A stretch of DNA of 64,000 nt from Marinobacter profundi. Lineage in GTDB: Bacteria > Pseudomonadota > Gammaproteobacteria > Pseudomonadales > Oleiphilaceae. A program made the translations under genes and the position numbers. The notes beneath the pieces were generated by a model. That model worked only from the letters and a program-made list of their open reading frames with translations, did no database searches and was not told the origin of the DNA. Location of the stretch: the NCBI RefSeq assembly GCF_002744715.1, contig NZ_KZ319372.1:62001-126000 (forward strand). Direction: 5' to 3'. Shown in pieces: positions 59,626 through 64,000 of this stretch. The number at the start of each line of letters is the position of its first letter. Positions within the stretch are counted from its first letter, which is position 1.

Positions 59626-61956
59626 TCACAGTATTCCGAGCAGACCATCGCTGCTGCCGTCAGTGTCGGTGTCGGTGTCAGTACCTGCGGTGTCGTCGGC
59701 CAGTTGCAGGTCCGCCATGCACTCCAGCGCCGTGTTGACCACGGTGATCGGCGCAGACACCGAGGGGACCCGCCCCTCTTCGCTGTCTTTGCTGACGAAC
59801 AGCATGTACTTGCCGGCCGGGACCACGTTGTGGGTGTCCGGCATAGTCAGGCGCAGGTTGCGGCCATTGCGGGACTGGATGGGTAACTCGATGGCGCGCT
59901 GGTCACCATCAATCAGATGGGTCATCACGGTGCGCCGGATCAGCAGTACCTTGTCGATATTCTCGGGGTCGTCCACCTGGATGGAAAAACTCTGGCCGGT
60001 GGTCAGGTTTTCCGGTGCCGAGAGAATCTCCGGGCGGTCGTTGCGCATGGCGTAGGGTGGGGTATAGATCTCGAAGCTGGGATCGCGACCGGCGTTCGGT
60101 GCCAGACCGAAATCCTCGAAGCTGATATGAGACAGGTAGGCGGTATTGATGGGCGCGTGGCCACCGATCAGTACCCGACCGTCGGCCAGCAGCAGCGCGG
60201 TGTTGTGGTAGGTGCGGGGGCGATTGGCCGTGGCCACCTCGGTCCAGGTTCCGCTTTCCGGATCAAAGCGCTCGGCGGTCATCAGTGGGCCTTCCAGGCC
60301 CGGTGCGACCACGCCGTCGCGGGTACCGCCGCTGAACACCATCACGCTGCCGTCGGGCATCACTACGTTGGTACCGTACCAGCGGGGCTGGTTCAGCGGT
60401 CCGGTCAGTCGCGACTCATAGTCGATACGGTCGCCGGTCGTGGTGATGCGGTCAATCCGGCTCTGGGCCACCGGCAGGTATCCGCCGGGGTTGGTCAGCA
60501 GGGCGTAGCTGGGTACGCCACCGGCGGTCAGCAGCTCGACCTCGGTGTAGTCGCCGTTTTCATTGGGTTTGAGGGGCAGCATGGTGGAGGAGGTGGAGCC
60601 CCGCATACCGCCGGCAATGGCTATCTTCAGGGCCTCTTCATCGACACCGGTATCGGCGGCGGAGGTCAGCAGCTCCGTCGGCGATTCCAGCAGATCACCG
60701 AGCAGGGTGGAGAACTGGTCCATTGAGGCGTTGGTGATGTTGAGAGTGCTGGAGAGCTGGGCGAGGCCGGCCTCGTCCAGCCGCAGGGGTAATCCGGCGT
60801 AGCCGATGTCGGTCCAGGCCTGGGTTTGCGGGTTGTAGCTGGCTACCAGGTTCCACAGCGCCTGGTCATAGCCCTGGCCGAACGGGTTAAAGGCCTGGCC
60901 GCCGGCGTTATACAGCACGTGGCCGTTGGGCAGCAGGTGCATCCGCGGGTAGAGTGGCAGAGAGCGGTCGGCCGTGGGCGGGTTCTCGGTCCAGACACCG
61001 CTACAGGGGTCGTAGGTTTCGGTCTGGACCACATTGCGGCCGGAATTCAGCGGGTCTTCCGGATAGACCGGTTTCAGCAGCTTGGTGACGCCACTGGCGA
61101 CGAACACCTTGCTGTCTGCCAGGGTAACCAGCGATGGATACCAGCGGCCGTAAGTCATATCGCCACTCTGGCTCCAGGTGTTGCTGCGTTCGTCGAAGAT
61201 CCGCGAGTTCTTGATGCCTTCCAGTTCGGCAACCCCCAGCGGCAGGCCGTCAATACCAGGCTCGGAATAATAGTCGGTGCCACCCACCGCCATGATCCGG
61301 CCGTCCGCCAGCCCGATTACGTCGGAGCAGAACAATGCCCCGTCGTTCCGGGTGGTGTTGTCTGCGGTGTCCAGCAAGCCATCCAGCTCGGTGCCGTTGA
61401 GCAGGGTTTCACTGTCGTTGCCATCGGGGTTGGCGCCGGCTCGCAGCGGGTCCGGCTTCTGCCAGCTTGGCGTGTCGTTATCGCCCAGTGCCAGTACCCG
61501 GCTCTGGTCGTTGATCGACACTTCACCGAACTCCCCCACGATGGACAGCTCAACGTTCTCGGTACCCTCGAGGGCATTGAGGTAGAGCACCCGGCCGTCT
61601 TCGAGGAGCGCCATGGTGCCCGCGGCAGGTTTGCATTCGAGCAGGCCTTCGCTGTTGGTAACGCAGCGTTCGTCGGTGGTTACGGCTTCGCCGTCAACAA
61701 TGATGGTCGGTTCTGCGAAGGGCGCACTGAACGCGCCAACCGGCGAGTAGTCGTCCCGCAACACGGCCTGTCGTTCGCTGACGGTCTGATCGCCGGCAAC
61801 GGCCGTGCTGGAGTCCGGCGACGGTGAGGTTCCCGCTGCATTGTCTCCGGACGATCCACCGCCGCAGGCGCTGAGAATCAAAGCCGAACCGAGCGCCAGA
61901 TAGCGTCGGCTCCGTGCTGCGGGAGCGGGAATCAAAGGCAGGTTCTTGCTGTTCAT
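59626..61956 (-). CDS. lipoprotein copper-radical oxidase (galactose-oxidase-like, kelch + early-set domain)
   Basis: 776 residues. Signal peptide with lipobox LILSAC (lipid on C31). Kelch-type repeats (LADGRIMAVGG, LADSKVFVASG, LPNGHVLYNAGG, MPDGSVMVFSGG, LADGRVLIGGH) form a propeller. All metal and radical residues of galactose oxidase have counterparts: C210 (GALFCSDV) and Y273 (GRWYPSLV) for the thioether-linked radical, Y583-H584 (RTYHNTALLLADGRV) and H680 (VMTHLIDGDQR). C-terminal DUF1929 domain at 636-740. It should oxidise an alcohol or aldehyde and release H2O2. An acidic TDTDTDTD tail is near the end. Substrate unknown. Confidence 0.9.
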   Translation of the reverse strand: MNSKNLPLIPAPAARSRRYLALGSALILSACGGGSSGDNAAGTSPSPDSSTAVAGDQTVSERQAVLRDDYSPVGAFSAPFAEPTIIVDGEAVTTDERCVTNSEGLLECKPAAGTMALLEDGRVLYLNALEGTENVELSIVGEFGEVSINDQSRVLALGDNDTPSWQKPDPLRAGANPDGNDSETLLNGTELDGLLDTADNTTRNDGALFCSDVIGLADGRIMAVGGTDYYSEPGIDGLPLGVAELEGIKNSRIFDERSNTWSQSGDMTYGRWYPSLVTLADSKVFVASGVTKLLKPVYPEDPLNSGRNVVQTETYDPCSGVWTENPPTADRSLPLYPRMHLLPNGHVLYNAGGQAFNPFGQGYDQALWNLVASYNPQTQAWTDIGYAGLPLRLDEAGLAQLSSTLNITNASMDQFSTLLGDLLESPTELLTSAADTGVDEEALKIAIAGGMRGSTSSTMLPLKPNENGDYTEVELLTAGGVPSYALLTNPGGYLPVAQSRIDRITTTGDRIDYESRLTGPLNQPRWYGTNVVMPDGSVMVFSGGTRDGVVAPGLEGPLMTAERFDPESGTWTEVATANRPRTYHNTALLLADGRVLIGGHAPINTAYLSHISFEDFGLAPNAGRDPSFEIYTPPYAMRNDRPEILSAPENLTTGQSFSIQVDDPENIDKVLLIRRTVMTHLIDGDQRAIELPIQSRNGRNLRLTMPDTHNVVPAGKYMLFVSKDSEEGRVPSVSAPITVVNTALECMADLQLADDTAGTDTDTDTDGSSDGLLGIL

Positions 61957-62081
61957 TTCACTCTCCTGGCTGTTGTTTTTGTAGTCGGGGCCAGGGGCCC
62001 CACTACAGCTAACGGCTCAGGGGAGGGAATAGTTGCAGTTGACGGTGTTTAACAATTGGTAATGTAGTGGCCGGTGCCGGC

Positions 62082-64000
62082 TCAGGCCCCGAGATCCCCG
62101 AGCAGGGCGCTCAGGGTCGCCTTGCCCTTTTTCTGGTTGGCTTCAACATCCAGGTCACCCATGCCCTCCCATCTAAGGTCCTCTTCCGGCAGTTCGTCCA
62201 GGAAGCGGCTGGGAATGGTTTCCAGCTTTTCGCCATATTGCTTGCGCTGGGCGGCAAACGTGAGGGTCAGGGTCTCCCGGGCGCGGGTGATGCCCACGTA
62301 CATCAGCCGGCGCTCTTCCTCGATGTTGCCTTCTTCGATGCTGGTGCGGTGGGGCAGGATCTCTTCCTCCAGGCCCATGATGAAGACATGGGGGAATTCC
62401 AGGCCCTTGGAGGCATGGAGTGTCAGCAGCTGCACCTTGTCACTGTCATCATCTTCTTCTCGCTGTTCCATCATGTCGCGCAGGATCAGTTTGCTGATGG
62501 CGTCCTCGACCCCGATTTCATCGGCGGTGCCTTTGCCGTCATCGAGCATGCGCTGGATGGCATCAGTCAGGTACCAGATGTTCTCCATTCGCCGTTCGGC
62601 CTGTTTCGGGCTGCCGGAGTGCTGGTGCAGCCACTCCTCGTACTCGATGTCGGTGAACAGCTGCTTGATCACCGGGATCGGGTTTTCCCGGTGCAGGCGC
62701 TCGCAGGTGTTGTCGACCCAGTGGGCGAAGCGGCGCAGCCGGTCAAGGCCCTTCTCGGTGACGTGGGCCTCGGCGCCCATATCTCCCAGCGAGCGGAACA
62801 GACTGACATTGCGGGAGCGGGCATAGTGGCTGAGCTGCTCTAAAGTGCGCGGGCCGATTTCCCGCCGTGGTACGTTGACCACCCGCAGAAACGCGGCATC
62901 GTCATCCGGGTTTACCAGCAGTCGGAGGTAGGACATGGCGTCCTTGATCTCGCTCTTGGAGAAGAACGACTGCCCGCCGGAGATCCGGTAGGGAATCTGG
63001 TAGGCCTGCAGTTTCATTTCCAGCAGCCGGGCCTGGTGGTTGCCGCGGTAGAGTACGGCGAAATCCCGGAACGACAGGCCCTTTTTAAGCTTCTGGTCAA
63101 TGATCTCGGTGGCGACCCGCTCTGCCTCGGCATCCTCGCTGCGGCAGCGCACGATGCGGATTTCCTCGCCGATGGTGTGCTCACTCCACAGTGCTTTCTC
63201 GAACACGTGGGGGTTGTTGGCAATGACTGTGTTGGCGCTGCGCAGGATGCGTCCTGTGGAGCGGTAGTTCTGCTCCAGCTTGACGATCTTCAGGCTGGGG
63301 AAGTCTTCCTTCAGCTGGACCAGGTTTTCCGGTCGCGCGCCGCGCCAGGCGTAGATCGACTGGTCATCGTCTCCGACCACGGTAAAGGCCGCCCGCTCGG
63401 CCACCAGCAGCTTGACCAGTTCGTACTGGCAGACGTTGGTATCCTGGTACTCATCCACCAGCATGTAGCGGATCTTGCGGCGCCACTTCTGCAGGACGTC
63501 CGGATGGGTGCGGAACAGTTGTACCGGCAGCAGGATGAGGTCGTCAAAGTCGACCGCGTTGTAGGCCTTGAGGTACTCGTTGTACCGCGCGTAAATGAGG
63601 GCGATCCGTTGTTCCCGTTCGTCCGCCGCCTTGCTCCGCGCCTCTGCCGGACTGCGCATGGCGTTCTTCCAGGACGAGATGGTCATCTGGACGTCCGCCA
63701 GTTCATCACCGGCATCGGCACTGGCCTCCCGCATCATCAGGTCCTGCAGCAGGGCCTTGGCATCCTCGGCGTCGAAAATGGAGAAGCCGGGATGGTAGCC
63801 GAGGTGGGCATGCTCCTCGCGGATCATGTTCAGGCCGAGGTTGTGGAAGGTGGACACCGTGAGGCCGCGGGCCTGGCTCCGGTCGACCAGCCGGCTGACT
63901 CGCTCCTTCATTTCCCGCGCCGCCTTGTTGGTAAAGGTGACCGCGGCAATATGTCGCCCCGGAATGCCTACCTGCTCGATCAGATGGGCGATCTTGCGGG
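62082..64000 (-). CDS. rep: ATP-dependent DNA helicase Rep (5' partial)
   Basis: About 640 residues are visible; the reading frame stays open to base 64000 and the Walker A region lies outside. The upstream bases encode HIAAVTFTNKAAREMKER, motif Ia of UvrD/Rep helicases. Further motifs: LVDEYQDTN (II), DDDQSIYAWRGA (III), LEQNYRST (IV), LTLHASKGLEFPHVFI (V) and EERRLMYVGITRA (VI). The pattern and C-terminus fit Rep, not UvrD. It unwinds DNA 3' to 5' and helps replication forks past blocks. Confidence 0.93.
   Translation of the reverse strand, partial: RKIAHLIEQVGIPGRHIAAVTFTNKAAREMKERVSRLVDRSQARGLTVSTFHNLGLNMIREEHAHLGYHPGFSIFDAEDAKALLQDLMMREASADAGDELADVQMTISSWKNAMRSPAEARSKAADEREQRIALIYARYNEYLKAYNAVDFDDLILLPVQLFRTHPDVLQKWRRKIRYMLVDEYQDTNVCQYELVKLLVAERAAFTVVGDDDQSIYAWRGARPENLVQLKEDFPSLKIVKLEQNYRSTGRILRSANTVIANNPHVFEKALWSEHTIGEEIRIVRCRSEDAEAERVATEIIDQKLKKGLSFRDFAVLYRGNHQARLLEMKLQAYQIPYRISGGQSFFSKSEIKDAMSYLRLLVNPDDDAAFLRVVNVPRREIGPRTLEQLSHYARSRNVSLFRSLGDMGAEAHVTEKGLDRLRRFAHWVDNTCERLHRENPIPVIKQLFTDIEYEEWLHQHSGSPKQAERRMENIWYLTDAIQRMLDDGKGTADEIGVEDAISKLILRDMMEQREEDDDSDKVQLLTLHASKGLEFPHVFIMGLEEEILPHRTSIEEGNIEEERRLMYVGITRARETLTLTFAAQRKQYGEKLETIPSRFLDELPEEDLRWEGMGDLDVEANQKKGKATLSALLGDLGA

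Noticed and set aside
59656..59690. Tandem GTGTCG-like repeat inside the oxidase gene
   Set aside because: Only a few imperfect units encoding the TDTDTDTD tail; too short and interrupted to argue for phase variation.

Overview
The window is about 60% GC and densely coded, from a free-living, respiring gammaproteobacterium. Gene content fits a marine, hydrophobic-substrate-using genus such as Marinobacter: several acyl-CoA ligases, TRAP and Liv-type transporters, LutABC/LctP lactate use, a periplasmic formate dehydrogenase with DUF3305/DUF3306, MOT1, PldA, cytochrome c5, Bfr/Bfd. The genus is an inference. Both ends cut genes: a CitE-type lyase on the left and Rep helicase on the right. One tRNA gene (Arg, CCG) was found. 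No rRNA, CRISPR array, prophage or insertion sequence was seen.

Region 1 (1-21.2 kb) is a catabolic and transport cluster for an unidentified hydrophobic or aromatic carboxylate. It holds a HpcH/HpaI-type lyase, an EmrAB-like efflux pair, an acyl-CoA dehydrogenase, three different AMP-forming acyl-CoA ligases, a metallo-beta-lactamase-fold hydrolase, an AraC regulator, a PaaG-like enoyl-CoA hydratase/isomerase, a DctPQM TRAP importer and a LivGHMKF ABC importer whose last gene overlaps an acyl-CoA synthetase. Region 2 (21.2-26.9 kb) is a lactate module: lutABC and lctP on the minus strand, facing a FadR-type regulator across two TTGGT-N3-ACCAA operators. An orphan substrate-binding protein follows.

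Region 3 (28.9-48.3 kb) is a self-contained molybdenum/tungsten formate dehydrogenase island. Minus-strand genes encode DUF3305, DUF3306, a TorD-type chaperone, a small TAT protein, the catalytic, iron-sulfur and cytochrome b subunits, a 41-residue membrane peptide and a TusA-like protein. The divergent operon carries a large polyferredoxin, an Mrp/ApbC Fe-S carrier, a lipoate-ligase-like protein and an uncharacterised protein. Cofactor genes moeA, mobB, mobA and fdhD follow, then a TupABC tungstate importer, an excisionase-HTH/PBP regulator and a MOT1 molybdate transporter. The island thus covers metal uptake, sensing, cofactor maturation, Fe-S delivery, sulfuration, chaperoning and the enzyme.

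Region 4 (48.4-64 kb) is mixed housekeeping and accessory DNA: a GlxA-type regulator with a secreted metallo-hydrolase and an isochorismatase-like hydrolase, tRNA-Arg, YaeQ, LrgAB, an M24 peptidase, Fur-box-controlled bfd plus bfr, phosphomannomutase, outer-membrane phospholipase A, cytochrome c5, a predicted lipoprotein copper-radical (galactose-oxidase-type) oxidase, and Rep helicase. Two clusters of a 24-bp perfect or near-perfect palindrome (REP-like) lie at the 3' ends of convergent genes.
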